DNA of 64,000 nucleotides from Cupriavidus pauculus (GCF_022179805.1 NZ_BPUO01000013.1:62001-126000); one strand, 5' to 3'. Positions 1 to 9,455 are shown, counted from the stretch's first letter. Numbers and translations: made by a program. The notes: a model not told the origin generated them from the letters alone.

Positions 1-683
1 GCCTGAAACTGGCCCTGAAATACCACGCCAGCTTTCAGCCACTTCCACAGGATTGCTTTGTCCATCGGGACATTGCGCTCCAGCCAGTCGTGGCTGATAT
101 GGTCGAAACACCCTTTGATATCCGCTTCTAGGATCCATTGGGCCGAAGCCTTTCTGGACAAATTGACGAATAGCTGGGACATGGCATCCGCCGTGGATCG
201 ATTGATCCGGAACCCATAGGAGTTTGGATCGCTCGTCCCTTCGGACACTGGTTCCAGCGCCAGCAGATACAACGCCTGCATGACTCTGTCCAACATGGTC
301 GGGATGCCCAGAGGGCGCTCCTTTCCGTTGGCCTTGGGGATGTAGACCCGCCTTAACGGCAGCGGGCGGTACCCCCGGTGCTTCAACCGCCCGATGGCTT
401 CCCATCGGGCTTCGGGCGATTTCCACTTTTCGCGGTCGACTCCTGCCGTCCGCGCACCCTGGTTCATCGCCACTCGCCTTACCGCCGATGCTTTGGCGGA
501 AAACGAGCGGGTCAGGGATCGTTGCAGGGCTTTCACCCGGCGCCAATCTCTGTCCTGTGTTGCCTTCGCAATTCGAATCTGCATTGCTCGAACATTCCGT
601 TCGACGCGGCGCCAATTGATGTCGCCCCATCGTTGCGGGATGCCAGAGGGCGCAGATTCATCCTCTCGGATCAATACTTCCAT
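1..683 (-). CDS. ltrA: Group II intron reverse transcriptase/maturase (N-terminal part, truncated by window edge)
   Basis: An open frame begins with ATG at 683 behind a good AGGAGAG ribosome binding site and stays open to the window edge, giving 227 visible codons. The N-terminus carries the maturase-type stretch with NQGARTAGVD. It is followed by RT block 1-2 (PKANGKERPLGIP, then RVMQALYLLALEP), the block SYGFR, and the first catalytic block ADIKGCFDHI with its aspartate. The YADD box, domain X and any endonuclease domain lie beyond the left edge. The protein reverse-transcribes the intron RNA and helps it splice. No frameshift or stop is visible, so this part looks intact. Confidence 0.93.
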   Translation of the reverse strand, partial: MEVLIREDESAPSGIPQRWGDINWRRVERNVRAMQIRIAKATQDRDWRRVKALQRSLTRSFSAKASAVRRVAMNQGARTAGVDREKWKSPEARWEAIGRLKHRGYRPLPLRRVYIPKANGKERPLGIPTMLDRVMQALYLLALEPVSEGTSDPNSYGFRINRSTADAMSQLFVNLSRKASAQWILEADIKGCFDHISHDWLERNVPMDKAILWKWLKAGVVFQGQFQ

Positions 684-1850
684 GCTGCTCTCCTATCTTG
701 AGGACTTCCCCAAACAGCAGAGACAACATGCCCCTTTGGGGGGGCATGTCACCCCCCAAAGGGAAGAAAATTAAACAAGCGAGTTCAGTCAGCCGTCTTG
801 CGACGAAAGACCAGTTGGAAGTCTGCCCGCTTTCGCGTGAGATGATGTTTCAACCCCTATCCAGACAATTACAGCCTGGCGTTCGCTTTTTCCAACCTCC
901 CATACCCGCACAGCCAACAGCGTCCCTTACGGTTCGCTTGCCTGAGTCAACTACACTCCGGCAGCTATACGGGCTTACCACGTTCCCTGCGCATTACACG
1001 ACTGGGTTAGAGTCTGCCTCTCCGCCGGTGGTCATACTAGCGACGTGTCCCGAGTTTTGAGCGGGGCATCCGACCACGTACCTTTTGGTTAGTGCCTATC
1101 AGCAGCTTTGGCACCGCAATCCTTACGACGTTTATCAGCAGTTCACTTTCGTTACCCATACCAGCCAGCCCGCACCTCGACCCCTTTGCTGCTGGGAGCC
1201 TCTACATCCCCACCTCACGGCGTGGACGCACCCTTACGGGGGGCAGCGTTGTCAGGAGAGCTTCACACCCCACCGTTACCAGTGACGCATGTCTCCTTAG
1301 GCTACTGCTAGTCGCATAGCAGGTTCTCTATCGAGGCACCCTCTCGGGTGTACTCGACCGAACCATAACGCGCAGAGCTATCCGCTCCGGGAACCTCACT
1401 TCATTACTTCAGTGCCTCCATACTGGCAGGCGCTTGACGGCAGACGGACTCCTGCGAGCCCGTGATCTGCGTCCCAAAGAACGTAGCGCCGACCCAATTG
1501 GGTCGGTTCAAATGCTATGTAGCAGTGATGCAGCAAAATTTCGCCGCACACCGACCCGCACCTACCGAAGTAGGGCGCCTACAGAGAATCTGCCCAAAGG
1601 CAAGACTCCCCGCCTCTGGGCAATGGCTGGACATCCATCCAGCAATAGCAAGCTGCAAGTCAGCCGATCCGCTGGCCTTCCCGTAACACGAAGACGCGCT
1701 CCAGCCTGATGGCTGGTGCTTGTCGCAGTAAGAAATGGTCGAGATTAGACGGTTCAGGACGAAGCCTTCCCCTTGTCTCAACAAAGGTCGATGCTCAATT
1801 GAGCCTGCTCGCTCATAGGCGAGCTAACGGACACGAAGTACGTGTCGCAC
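684..1850 (-). ncRNA. Group II intron RNA, domains I to IV (approximate)
   Basis: No frame on either strand looks coding. The minus strand is full of short perfect stems, including GACACG/CGTGTC and GCTCGC/GCGAGC near 1803-1848, a palindrome at 1507-1490 (CGACCCAATTGGGTCG), and a 12-bp perfect stem at 732-743/752-763 just before the maturase start. The last probably belongs to domain IV and may limit access to the maturase ribosome binding site. Domain limits cannot be assigned by eye. The stretch 1450-1850 is structured but less certain to belong to the same intron. Confidence 0.55.
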
Positions 1851-1862
1851 CAAAACCGGTGG

Positions 1863-1868
1863 ATTATA
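1863..1868 (-). promoter_or_regulatory. Minus-strand -10 box immediately upstream of the intron
   Basis: TATAAT reads on the minus strand at 1868 to 1863, only 13 nt before the candidate intron 5' end at 1850. No good -35 hexamer sits 16-18 bp upstream. If it is real, the intron lies in the first few transcribed bases of the leftward gene, which is outside the window. Confidence 0.4.
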
Positions 1869-1985
1869 TGCGATGCGGGTGGGGCCATGGCCCTCGGCCG
1901 GTCGCGGTGGAAGGGATTGTCAGGTCGACGGGTGTCGCGTATCCGCTGCACGGTCGCCGCATGTCCAATTCGGATGGTGCGTACC

Positions 1986-1991
1986 TATAAT
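1986..1991 (+). promoter_or_regulatory. Perfect -10 hexamer TATAAT
   Basis: TATAAT lies 6 bases before the ATG at 1998, so initiation would fall at or next to that ATG. It could give a leaderless message for the small ORF or serve as a distal promoter for rplU-rpmA. The -35 region (TGTCCA at 1962) is a weak match at 18 bp spacing. Confidence 0.45.
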
Positions 1992-1997
1992 GTCGCC

Positions 1998-2096
1998 ATG
2001 GACAAGCCTCATGCATCCCAACGGCGCGTCCGCCGCACCGCCTGGTGGGTGGCCTTTGCTGCCCTGGCCGGGTTCCTGCTGGCCGACCTGACCTGA
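1998..2096 (+). CDS. Possible 32-residue single-span membrane peptide
   Basis: The short frame starts MDKPHASQRRVRR and continues into a hydrophobic stretch (AWWVAFAALAGFLLADL), so it has a basic N-terminus followed by one possible membrane span. There is no Shine-Dalgarno sequence, but a perfect TATAAT lies just upstream and could drive a leaderless mRNA. It is not a recognised family. Codon third positions are GC-rich like the neighbours, but the length is too short for codon use to decide. It may be a chance frame in the rplU upstream region. Confidence 0.3.
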   Translation: MDKPHASQRRVRRTAWWVAFAALAGFLLADLT

Positions 2097-2166
2097 GCCG
2101 TTCGCGCACACCCCAAGTGCGCTGCCCGCCGCGAGACACCGCCGGCAGGCTATCTCTTTGTTTTCT

Positions 2167-2195
2167 TTGCGCTTTTCCGTAAACCGGTTTATACT
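2167..2195 (+). promoter_or_regulatory. Likely sigma70 promoter of rplU-rpmA
   Basis: TTGCGC (2167-2172) and TATACT (2190-2195) are separated by exactly 17 bp. Initiation near 2202 would give a leader of about 110 nt before rplU. Confidence 0.65.
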
Positions 2196-2314
2196 TGCCG
2201 GTTCCTTCGGTCGTGCTTCACGCGCGCACCGTCTGCGGCGCATGAAACGGCGCCGGCTCTGGGTCTCTCAGAGCAGCATTCATCGTTTCAATCAATACAT
2301 CGAGAGGTTCGACA

Positions 2315-2626
2315 ATGTACGCGGTCGTAAAAACCGGCGGCAAGCAATACAAGGTTGCTGCTGGCGAAAAACTTAAAGTAGAACAGATACCGGCTGACAT
2401 TGGCGCAGAAATCACGCTGGACCAGGTGCTCGCAGTGGGCGCCGGCGACCAAATCAAATTTGGTACGCCGCTGGTTAGCGGGGCTTCCGTCAAGGCTACC
2501 GTTATCGCCCAAGGTCGTCACGACAAGGTGAAGATCTTCAAGATGCGCCGTCGCAAGCACTACCAGAAGCGTCAGGGCCATCGTCAGAATTACACCGAAC
2601 TGCGCATCGAAGCCATCGTTGCCTGA
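2315..2626 (+). CDS. rplU: 50S ribosomal protein L21
   Basis: The 103-residue protein starts [14 protein letters not shown] and contains the conserved basic segment [23 protein letters not shown] near the C-terminus, both typical of bacterial L21; the length is also typical. L21 binds 23S rRNA in the large subunit. rpmA follows after 50 nt, the standard rplU-rpmA arrangement, and a promoter lies at 2167-2195. The start is preceded by GAGAGG at a suitable distance. Confidence 0.98.
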   Translation: MYAVVKTGGKQYKVAAGEKLKVEQIPADIGAEITLDQVLAVGAGDQIKFGTPLVSGASVKATVIAQGRHDKVKIFKMRRRKHYQKRQGHRQNYTELRIEAIVA

Positions 2627-2676
2627 GCATTGCTCGGACACAGGCTTTCAACGCAATAGGTCAACAGGAGTAAGAC

Positions 2677-2937
2677 ATGGCACAGAAAAAGGGCGGCGGT
2701 TCCACGCGGAACGGCCGTGATTCGGAATCGAAGCGTCTGGGTGTGAAGGTGTACGGTGGTCAGGCCATCAACGCCGGCGGCATCATCGTTCGTCAACGCG
2801 GCACGCGCGTGCACGCTGGCGACAACGTGGGTATCGGCAAGGACCACACGCTGTTCGCACTGGTGGACGGTCACGTGCAGTTCGCCGTCAAGGGCGCTGC
2901 CAAGAAGCAGCAAGTCAGCGTCGTTCCGGCGGCCTGA
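2677..2937 (+). CDS. rpmA: 50S ribosomal protein L27
   Basis: The 86-residue protein starts [20 protein letters not shown], the conserved flexible L27 N-terminus that reaches toward the peptidyl-transferase centre, and continues with [20 protein letters not shown]. It begins directly with MA, with no cleavable extension of the Firmicutes type. An AACAGGAGT ribosome binding site precedes the start. It is co-transcribed with rplU and followed closely by a strong terminator. Confidence 0.98.
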   Translation: MAQKKGGGSTRNGRDSESKRLGVKVYGGQAINAGGIIVRQRGTRVHAGDNVGIGKDHTLFALVDGHVQFAVKGAAKKQQVSVVPAA

Positions 2938-2959
2938 TAACAGCCTTTGCAGCATAAAG

Positions 2960-2987
2960 GCCCCGCATACGCATGCGGGGCTTTTTT
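2960..2987 (+). terminator. Rho-independent terminator after rpmA
   Basis: A 9-bp GC-rich stem GCCCCGCAT/ATGCGGGGC with a 4-nt loop is followed by six T residues. It separates rplU-rpmA from obgE. Confidence 0.9.
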
Positions 2988-2992
2988 CATTT

Positions 2993-3107
2993 GAAAACGC
3001 TACCAAAACGATACTGGCATCGTTGTGCGGCCTTGCCGTACCATTCGTATTGTCGCCGGCCCGCATGCCTGTACAGAACTGGCGTGCCTCGTTCTGGTAG
3101 CGTTTTC
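2993..3107 (+). repeat. 13-bp perfect inverted repeat with 89-nt spacer upstream of obgE
   Basis: GAAAACGCTACCA at 2993-3005 pairs perfectly with TGGTAGCGTTTTC at 3095-3107. A smaller hairpin, AACGAT/ATCGTT at 3007-3024, is nested just inside the left arm. The structure fills most of the rpmA-obgE gap and ends 40 nt before the obgE start. Confidence 0.7.
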
Positions 3108-3147
3108 GGTCAGCCCCAGGCTGCCGAAATCACCACGGAAAACCAAC

Positions 3148-4245
3148 ATGAAGTTCATTGACGAAGCCCGTATCGAGGCGATCGCCGGCAACGGTGGCAA
3201 CGGAAGCGCTTCGATGCGGCGCGAGAAATTTGTGCCCTTCGGCGGCCCCGATGGCGGTGACGGCGGACGCGGCGGCAGCGTGTTCGCGCAGGCCGACCGC
3301 AATATCAATACGTTGATCGACTTCCGCTACGCCAAGAAGCACGTGGCGAAGAACGGCGAGAACGGCCGTGGCGCCGACTGCTACGGCGCCGGCGGTGAAG
3401 ACATCACGTTGCGCATGCCGGTGGGCACACTGATTGCCGACATGGATACCGGCGAAATCATCGCCGACCTGACCGAGCACGGCCAGGTCGTATGCCTGGC
3501 TGAAGGCGGCATGGGCGGCTGGGGCAATCTCCATTTCAAGTCCAGTACCAACCGCGCGCCGCGCCAGCAGGTCGACGGCAAGCCGGGCGAGCGCCGCATG
3601 ATCAAGCTCGAACTCAAGGTGCTGGCCGATGTGGGGCTGCTGGGCATGCCCAACGCGGGCAAGTCGACGTTTATCTCCCACGTGTCGAACGCACGCCCCA
3701 AGGTGGCGGACTATCCGTTCACCACGCTGCACCCCAACCTGGGCGTGGTCCGCGTGGACCATGAGCAGTCGTTCGTGGTGGCCGATATCCCGGGCCTGAT
3801 CGAGGGCGCCGCCGAAGGTGCTGGCCTGGGTCACCAGTTCCTGCGCCACCTGCAGCGTACCGGGCTGCTGCTGCATATCGTCGACATCGCACCGTTCGAC
3901 GAGAACGTCGATCCGGTTGCCGAGGCCAAGGCCATCGTCAACGAACTGAAGAAGTACGACGAAACGCTGTACAACAAGCCGCGCTGGCTGGTGCTGAACA
4001 AGCTGGACATGGTGCCGGACGAAGAACGCGCCGCCCGCGTGAAGGACTTCGTCAAGCGCTACAAGTGGAAGGGACCGGTGTTCCATATCTCGGCCCTGTC
4101 TGGCGAGGGTTGCCGCGAACTGATCTACGCGATCAAGGATCACCTGGCTGCGCTCAAGGCCGAAGAGGCCGCCGCGCTGGCCGAGCCCGATATCCGCCTG
4201 GACGACCGCCTCCATAACGTCGACCGCGGTACTTCGGAAGCATAA
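3148..4245 (+). CDS. obgE: Obg-family GTPase ObgE/CgtA
   Basis: Starting at [19 protein letters not shown] the protein is 365 residues, normal for the family. The first ~158 residues form the glycine-rich Obg fold. The G domain shows the P-loop GMPNAGKST, switch region [17 protein letters not shown] and the NKLD specificity motif. Obg proteins bind the 50S subunit and link ribosome assembly to nutrient and stress state. A longer upstream start exists in the same frame but runs through the inverted repeat region and lacks the family N-terminus, so ATG 3148 is chosen. proB follows after 46 nt, probably in the same transcript. Confidence 0.98.
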   Translation: MKFIDEARIEAIAGNGGNGSASMRREKFVPFGGPDGGDGGRGGSVFAQADRNINTLIDFRYAKKHVAKNGENGRGADCYGAGGEDITLRMPVGTLIADMDTGEIIADLTEHGQVVCLAEGGMGGWGNLHFKSSTNRAPRQQVDGKPGERRMIKLELKVLADVGLLGMPNAGKSTFISHVSNARPKVADYPFTTLHPNLGVVRVDHEQSFVVADIPGLIEGAAEGAGLGHQFLRHLQRTGLLLHIVDIAPFDENVDPVAEAKAIVNELKKYDETLYNKPRWLVLNKLDMVPDEERAARVKDFVKRYKWKGPVFHISALSGEGCRELIYAIKDHLAALKAEEAAALAEPDIRLDDRLHNVDRGTSEA

Positions 4246-4291
4246 GCAGGGCCCATAGCAATCACCACGGCTCGGAGACAGGGAAATCGTC

Positions 4292-5410
4292 ATGCAATCG
4301 GTCATCGCCCAGGCAAAGCGTATCGTCGTCAAAGTAGGTTCGAGCCTGGTTACCAACGACGGCAAGGGGCTGGATCACGACGCCATCGCGCGCTGGGCGG
4401 CGCAGATCGCCAAGCTGCGTGGCGCTGGCAAGGAAGTGGTGCTGGTCAGCTCCGGCGCCATTGCCGAAGGCATGCAGCGCCTGGGCTGGGCGCGCCGTCC
4501 GAAGGAAATCCACGAATTGCAGGCGGCGGCGGCCGTGGGCCAGATGGGTCTGGCGCAAGTCTACGAAAGCCAGTTTGGCCGCTATGGCATCCGCACCGCG
4601 CAGGTGCTGCTGACCCACGCCGACCTGGCTGACCGCGAGCGCTACCTCAATGCGCGCTCGACCTTGCTGACGCTACTGTCGCTGGGCGTGGTGCCGATCA
4701 TCAATGAGAACGACACGGTGGTCACCGATGAAATCAAGTTCGGTGATAACGATACGCTGGGCGCGCTGGTCACGAACCTGATCGAAGGCGATGCCCTGGT
4801 GATCCTGACCGACCAGCGTGGCCTGTACACGGCAGACCCGCGCAAGGACCCTGCCGCCGAATTCGTGCACGACGCGCTGGCGGGTACGCCGGAGCTGGAA
4901 GCCATGGCGGGTGGCGCGGGCTCGTCGATCGGGCGCGGCGGCATGCTGACGAAGATCCTGGCGGCCAAGCGCGCGGCCAAGTCGGGCGCCCATACGACGA
5001 TCGCGTCGGGCCGCGAGCAGGATGTGCTGGGCCGGCTGGCGGCCGGCGAGGCGATCGGCACGCAGTTGCTGGCGCCCACGGGCCGGCTGACCGCCCGCAA
5101 GCAATGGATGGCCGACCACCTGCAACTGCGCGGCCGCGTGGTGATCGACGCCGGCGCCGTGGAAAAGCTGACGGGGGGCGGCAAGTCGCTGCTGCCGATC
5201 GGCGTGACGGAAGTGCAGGGCGAGTTTGCGCGCGGGGAAGTGATTGCCTGCGTCGACAACGCCGGCCACGAGGTGGCGCGCGGCATCACCAACTATTCCA
5301 GCGCCGAAGCCAGGTTGATCGCGCGCAAGCCGTCATCGGAAATCGAATCGGTGCTGGGCCATCTGAACGAGCCCGAACTGATTCACCGCGACAACCTCGT
5401 ACTGATCTGA
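4292..5410 (+). CDS. proB: Glutamate 5-kinase
   Basis: The 372-residue enzyme phosphorylates glutamate, the first step of proline synthesis. The N-terminal amino-acid kinase domain begins [13 protein letters not shown] and includes [18 protein letters not shown] and the glycine-rich GRGGMLTKI. The C-terminal ~100 residues, after [10 protein letters not shown], form the PUA domain found in long-form ProB. ProB is usually feedback-inhibited by proline. It lies 46 nt behind obgE, an arrangement common in Burkholderiaceae, with GGAGACAGG upstream of the ATG. A terminator follows at 5451. Confidence 0.97.
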   Translation: MQSVIAQAKRIVVKVGSSLVTNDGKGLDHDAIARWAAQIAKLRGAGKEVVLVSSGAIAEGMQRLGWARRPKEIHELQAAAAVGQMGLAQVYESQFGRYGIRTAQVLLTHADLADRERYLNARSTLLTLLSLGVVPIINENDTVVTDEIKFGDNDTLGALVTNLIEGDALVILTDQRGLYTADPRKDPAAEFVHDALAGTPELEAMAGGAGSSIGRGGMLTKILAAKRAAKSGAHTTIASGREQDVLGRLAAGEAIGTQLLAPTGRLTARKQWMADHLQLRGRVVIDAGAVEKLTGGGKSLLPIGVTEVQGEFARGEVIACVDNAGHEVARGITNYSSAEARLIARKPSSEIESVLGHLNEPELIHRDNLVLI

Positions 5411-5450
5411 AGTCGCGTCAGAAACCAGAACGAACAACGAACAATAGAAA

Positions 5451-5483
5451 ACGGCGAGTACCCAATGGGACTCGCCGTTTTTT
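5451..5483. terminator. Terminator between convergent proB and the CNP1-like gene
   Basis: A 9-bp stem ACGGCGAGT/ACTCGCCGT with a 10-nt loop is followed by T6 on the plus strand. On the minus strand the stem is followed by TTTTCTATTG, so it may act in both directions. Confidence 0.8.
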
Positions 5484-5506
5484 CATGCCTGCCCGCGCCG
5501 TGCGAT

Positions 5507-6088
5507 TTAGCGGCTGGGCGAGTAGGCCTTCAGGTCGCGGATGATCTGCTCGGGCTTGCCGGCCACCGTGCGGCCTTCGCAGAAGTAATCGGTCGCCAGC
5601 GTGGCGGCGTACGAATTACGGGCACGGGTTTGCATGCGGATCCACAGGTCGCGCTCCTCGCCCATGTTCGGCACCCATGCCGGGGCGCCCTTGGGCAGCG
5701 TGGCGTAGATGCGGCGCTCGAACGCGTCGCAGCGCATGCCTTCGTAGCTGACGTTGCGGCCGCCGCCCGAACTGGTGATGACGACCGTATAGCGCACCAC
5801 GCGGTCGGTGCCCACCGAGATCGACTTGGGATCGACGGCGAACCGGAAGTCCGTCGACGAATCGTTGACCGAGAACGGGATCAGGTCCGCGTCGTTCGGC
5901 AGTGCCGGCAGTTCGGCCTGGACTTCCTGGAACGGGCGGTCCTCGAACGGGTTGAGGAAGCCGCTGTCGGTTGCCTTCTGTTCTTCCTCGGACATACCCT
6001 TGCCGGTGGTCTTGCAGCCGGCAAGCGCCAGGCAGGCAGCCGCCAGCAACAGGCCGGAGCGAAGGCCCCGGCCGCTGAAACTAGTCAT
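5507..6088 (-). CDS. CNP1-like family lipoprotein
   Basis: The 193-residue protein has a lipoprotein signal (hydrophobic [13 protein letters not shown], lipobox cysteine at residue 25). The mature region resembles the uncharacterised CNP1-like family of betaproteobacteria, with a central [13 protein letters not shown] strand segment, [10 protein letters not shown], and conserved cysteines including YFCEGR. Molecular function is not known; an outer-membrane or periplasmic location is inferred from the signal. The start overlaps the rppH stop by ATGA, implying translational coupling. A longer frame exists upstream but lies inside rppH. Confidence 0.85.
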   Translation of the reverse strand: MTSFSGRGLRSGLLLAAACLALAGCKTTGKGMSEEEQKATDSGFLNPFEDRPFQEVQAELPALPNDADLIPFSVNDSSTDFRFAVDPKSISVGTDRVVRYTVVITSSGGGRNVSYEGMRCDAFERRIYATLPKGAPAWVPNMGEERDLWIRMQTRARNSYAATLATDYFCEGRTVAGKPEQIIRDLKAYSPSR

Positions 6089-6750
6089 CCATGACTCCGT
6101 TTGTTGGTCACCGGAAGCTCCGGTGAAAGAGAGGGCTCCGGCGCGATGGCTGCCGTATCGACAGAATCTGCCGTGGCCGCCTCCTGGATGGCAGCCGGCT
6201 GCCGTGGCGGCCGCATGCCGTCGCCATGCCGGCCGTGTCCCGCGTGATGGTGCCCATATGGGCTCAACGGCACGCGCGCACGGTTCAGGAACCGCGACAG
6301 CTCGGTGAGCGCAAGCTGGTAGACATCGCGCTTGAATTCGATCACCGCGTCCAGCGGCACCCAGTAGTCGCTCCAGCGCCAGGCGTCGAATTCCGGATGA
6401 TCGCTCGCGCGCAGGTGGATGTCGCAGTCGCGACACACCATGCGCAGCAGGAACCAGATCTGTTTCTGGCCCTTGTAGTGGCCGCGGATCTCGCGGCGAA
6501 TGAACTTGTCCGGCACCTCATAACGCAGCCAGTCGCGCGTGCGACCGACAATCCTGACGTGTTCCGGAAGCAGGCCGACTTCTTCTTGCAGCTCACGGAA
6601 CATGGCCTGTTCGGGCGTTTCGCCGTACTTGATGCCACCTTGCGGAAACTGCCAGGAGTGTTCGCCGATTCGCTTGCCCCAGAAAACCTCGTTACGTGCG
6701 TTGATGAGGATGATGCCGACGTTCGGGCGAAAGCCTTCACGATCGAGCAT
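6085..6750 (-). CDS. rppH: RNA pyrophosphohydrolase
   Basis: The 221-residue Nudix enzyme removes pyrophosphate from the 5' end of mRNA, which triggers decay by RNase E. It starts [15 protein letters not shown], carries [10 protein letters not shown], and has the Nudix box beginning [20 protein letters not shown] (residues ~38-60). The core ends near residue 160. The remaining ~60 residues are a His-, Pro- and Ala-rich tail absent from short homologues. A minus-strand -10 box (TATAAT, 6788 to 6783) lies 33 nt before the start. It is divergent from proS. Confidence 0.95.
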   Translation of the reverse strand: MLDREGFRPNVGIILINARNEVFWGKRIGEHSWQFPQGGIKYGETPEQAMFRELQEEVGLLPEHVRIVGRTRDWLRYEVPDKFIRREIRGHYKGQKQIWFLLRMVCRDCDIHLRASDHPEFDAWRWSDYWVPLDAVIEFKRDVYQLALTELSRFLNRARVPLSPYGHHHAGHGRHGDGMRPPRQPAAIQEAATADSVDTAAIAPEPSLSPELPVTNKRSHG

Positions 6751-6782
6751 GACTGCACCTCGAATCCTTTAGAATTACGTCG

Positions 6783-6788
6783 ATTATA
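6783..6788 (-). promoter_or_regulatory. Likely -10 box of rppH
   Basis: TATAAT on the minus strand, 33 nt before the rppH ATG. The -35 region is poor (CGGGCC at 17 bp). Confidence 0.45.
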
Positions 6789-6946
6789 AGGGATGCGCGC
6801 GTATAGGCCCGACCCCGGGAATGCTGGTTTTCCCGAGCAGATGGGCAGTTTGCGCCGCGTCCCCCACTGAACCGGAAGCCCATGACTGCCGTCCGGCAGC
6901 GCGGCCGGCGCGACCCGCCACGACCAGTCTTACGAGAAACCTACGG

Positions 6947-8668
6947 ATGAAAGCCTCGCAATTCTTCATTTCCACCCTCAAGGAAGCCCCCGCCGACGCG
7001 GAAATCGTGTCGCACAAACTCATGATGCGGGCCGGCATGATCAAGAAGCTGGGCGCCGGCATCTACAGCTACATGCCGGTGGGCCTGCGCGTGATCCGCA
7101 AGGTCGAGAACATCGTTCGCGAGGAAATGAACCGCGCGGGCGCCGTGGAACTGCTGATGCCGGTGGTTCAGCCGGCCGAGCTGTGGCAGGAAACGGGCCG
7201 CTGGGACAAGATGGGCCCCGAACTGCTGCGCCTGAAGGACCGCCACGAGCGCGACTTCGCCATGCAGCCGACGTCCGAAGAGGTGGTGACCGACATCGCC
7301 CGGGGCGAAATCCGCAGCTACAAGCAGCTGCCGGTGAACTTCTACCAGATCCAGACCAAGTTCCGCGACGAGCGCCGCCCCCGCTTCGGCATCATGCGTG
7401 GCCGCGAATTCACGATGAAGGACGCGTATTCGTTCGACCGTGACATGGACGGCCTGCGGGCGTCGTACCAGAGCATGTACGACGCCTATACGCGCATTTT
7501 CCAGCGCTTCGGCCTGGAATTCCGCGCCGTGGCGGCCGACAACGGCGCCATCGGCGGTTCCGGCTCGCACGAATTCCACGTGATCGCCGAAACCGGCGAG
7601 GACGCCATCGTCTACTGCCCCACGTCGGACTACGCCGCCAACATGGAGGCCGCCGAAGCCCTGCCGCTGACCGCGAAGCGCGCCGCCCCGGCCGAGGCCC
7701 TGCAAAAGACCTCGACGCCCGGCAAGGCCAAGTGCGAGCACGTGGCCGAATTGCTGGGCATGCCGCTGGCGCGCACGGTCAAGTCGATCGTGCTGGCCAC
7801 CGACGGCGACGCCGGCACGCAGATCTGGCTGCTGCTGATCCGTGGCGACCACGAACTTAACGAGGTCAAGGCGTCGAAGGTGCCGGGCCTGACCGATTTC
7901 CGCTTTGCCACCGAAACCGAGATCGTCGACACGTTCGGCTGCCCCCCGGGCTACCTGGGCCCGATCGGCACGAAGAAGCCGGTCAAGGTCGTGGCTGACC
8001 GCACCGTCGCCAACATGAGCGATTTCTGCTGCGGCGCCAACGAGCGCGACTTCCACTACACCGGCGTGAACTGGGGCCGCGACCTGCCCGAGCCGGACGT
8101 GGCGGACCTGCGCAACGTGGTGGCTGGCGACGCTTCGCCGGACGGCAAGGGCACGCTGGAACTCTGCCGTGGCATCGAAGTGGGCCACGTGTTCATGCTG
8201 GGCACCCGTTATTCGGAATCGATGAACGCGGTGTTCCTGGACGAAAACGGCAAAAACCAGCCGATGCAGATGGGCTGCTATGGCATTGGCGTCACGCGGA
8301 TCCTGGGCGCGGCCATCGAGCAGAACTACGACGAGCGCGGCATCATCTGGCCGGCGGCGATTGCCCCGTTCGCGGTGGTGGTGTGCCCGGTCGGCTATGA
8401 CCGCAACGAAGCCGTGAAGGCCGAGGCCGACCGCATCCATGCCGAGCTGCTGGCCGCTGGCGTGGACGTGATCCTGGACGACCGGGGCGAGCGTCCGGGC
8501 GTGATGTTTGCCGACTGGGAACTGATCGGCGTGCCGCACCGCGTGGTGGTGGGCGACCGTGGCCTCAAGGAAGGCAAGGTCGAGTACCAGGGCCGCCGCG
8601 ACGCGCAGGCTACGCCGGTTGCCGTGGCCGACGTGGTGGCGCATGTGCGCAGCCAGCTGGCCAGCTAA
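6947..8668 (+). CDS. proS: Prolyl-tRNA synthetase
   Basis: The 573-residue protein starts [19 protein letters not shown], the usual start of the long bacterial ProS. Class II catalytic motifs are visible: motif 2 within [25 protein letters not shown] and motif 3 in [10 protein letters not shown]. Between them (residues ~225-385) sits the YbaK-like editing insertion that clears Ala-tRNA(Pro). The C-terminal anticodon-binding domain begins near [10 protein letters not shown]. The frame extends 42 codons upstream, but only the downstream ATG gives the family N-terminus. The next gene starts 16 nt downstream. Confidence 0.97.
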   Translation: MKASQFFISTLKEAPADAEIVSHKLMMRAGMIKKLGAGIYSYMPVGLRVIRKVENIVREEMNRAGAVELLMPVVQPAELWQETGRWDKMGPELLRLKDRHERDFAMQPTSEEVVTDIARGEIRSYKQLPVNFYQIQTKFRDERRPRFGIMRGREFTMKDAYSFDRDMDGLRASYQSMYDAYTRIFQRFGLEFRAVAADNGAIGGSGSHEFHVIAETGEDAIVYCPTSDYAANMEAAEALPLTAKRAAPAEALQKTSTPGKAKCEHVAELLGMPLARTVKSIVLATDGDAGTQIWLLLIRGDHELNEVKASKVPGLTDFRFATETEIVDTFGCPPGYLGPIGTKKPVKVVADRTVANMSDFCCGANERDFHYTGVNWGRDLPEPDVADLRNVVAGDASPDGKGTLELCRGIEVGHVFMLGTRYSESMNAVFLDENGKNQPMQMGCYGIGVTRILGAAIEQNYDERGIIWPAAIAPFAVVVCPVGYDRNEAVKAEADRIHAELLAAGVDVILDDRGERPGVMFADWELIGVPHRVVVGDRGLKEGKVEYQGRRDAQATPVAVADVVAHVRSQLAS

Positions 8669-8684
8669 GCCACTGCCGACCGTC

Positions 8685-9455
8685 ATGCGCGCCGCAGGCT
8701 TGCCCACTCCCCGCATTCCCCGCCGCTGGCTTGCCGCCATGGCCAGCGGGCTGCTGTGTGCCTTGCTGGCCACGGCGGCGCATGCCGGCGCGCAGAAGGA
8801 AGAGGCGTTGGCCGATTCCGTGCGCGGCGCGCTGGCCGCGGCGATTGCCGACAACCGGCCGGTTCGCCCCACCTTTGTCTCGGGCGGCGAGAAGCTGGGC
8901 TACCTGAAATGGCTCGGCGAGATGTCGCGCCGGCTCGAAGCGAAGATGCCCGATCCGCAGACGCGCGTCGAGCTGATCGAAACGGTGTACTACGAGGCCA
9001 AGCGCGCCGGGCTGGAGCCGTCGCTGGTGCTGGGTCTGGTGCAGGTGGAAAGCGGCTTCCGCAAATACGCGATCAGTTCGGCCGATGCGCGCGGGCTGAT
9101 GCAGGTGATGCCGTTCTGGGTACGCTCAATTGGCGATGGCGACACGCGCAAGCTGTTCCATCTGCAAAGCAACCTGCGCTACGGCTGCACGATCCTGCGC
9201 CACTATCTCGATCGCGAGAATGGCGACCTGTTCCTGGCGCTGGGCCGCTATAACGGCAGCCGGGGGCGCCCGGAGTATCCGAACGCCGTGCTGGGCGCCT
9301 GGAAGCGCTGGCAGTATTCCGAGGCCACCGTGACCATCGCGGGCGACCCCGATGGCACGGCACCGGCCGCCACGGCGCCGGCACGCCGCACGCTGCCGCC
9401 TGAATCGCCGGCGCGTAACCCGTTTTCGCCCCAGCGACTGGCCAATCCGTCATGA
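8685..9455 (+). CDS. Lytic transglycosylase with SLT domain
   Basis: The 256-residue protein has an N-terminal signal peptide (RRWLAAMASGLLCALLATAAHA, cleavage near residue 30) and a central SLT goose-lysozyme-like domain with the catalytic glutamate in LVQVESGFRKYAIS, then ARGLMQVMPFW and the conserved NL.YG..IL.HYLD pattern. It should cleave peptidoglycan in the periplasm to 1,6-anhydromuropeptides. The C-terminal ~50 residues are Ala/Pro-rich. It follows proS by 16 nt and overlaps the next gene by 4 nt. Confidence 0.9.
   Translation: MRAAGLPTPRIPRRWLAAMASGLLCALLATAAHAGAQKEEALADSVRGALAAAIADNRPVRPTFVSGGEKLGYLKWLGEMSRRLEAKMPDPQTRVELIETVYYEAKRAGLEPSLVLGLVQVESGFRKYAISSADARGLMQVMPFWVRSIGDGDTRKLFHLQSNLRYGCTILRHYLDRENGDLFLALGRYNGSRGRPEYPNAVLGAWKRWQYSEATVTIAGDPDGTAPAATAPARRTLPPESPARNPFSPQRLANPS

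Larger units (their letters stand above)
1..1850 (-). mobile_element. Group II intron, 5' portion, running off the left edge
   Basis: The minus strand carries the N-terminal half of a group II intron reverse transcriptase, preceded by more than 1 kb of hairpin-rich, non-coding sequence. This is the expected order of such an element: ribozyme domains I-III, then the maturase gene inside domain IV. A candidate 5' splice boundary is GTGCGAC read on the minus strand at 1850 to 1844, which fits the GUGYG consensus, and dense dyad symmetry stops there. That would put about 1.17 kb of RNA before the start codon, longer than the usual 0.5-0.7 kb, so the true boundary may lie nearer 1300-1450 or a second element may be nested. 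The 3' half lies outside the window. Confidence 0.75.

Noticed and set aside
1434-1784. Short open frames on both strands inside the intron-like region
   Set aside because: They span hairpin-rich RNA sequence, lack ribosome binding sites and show no protein family.
6941-8872. A 643-codon open frame antisense to proS
   Set aside because: It mirrors proS codon by codon, has a His/Val/Ala-rich composition typical of antisense frames in GC-rich genes, and matches no family.
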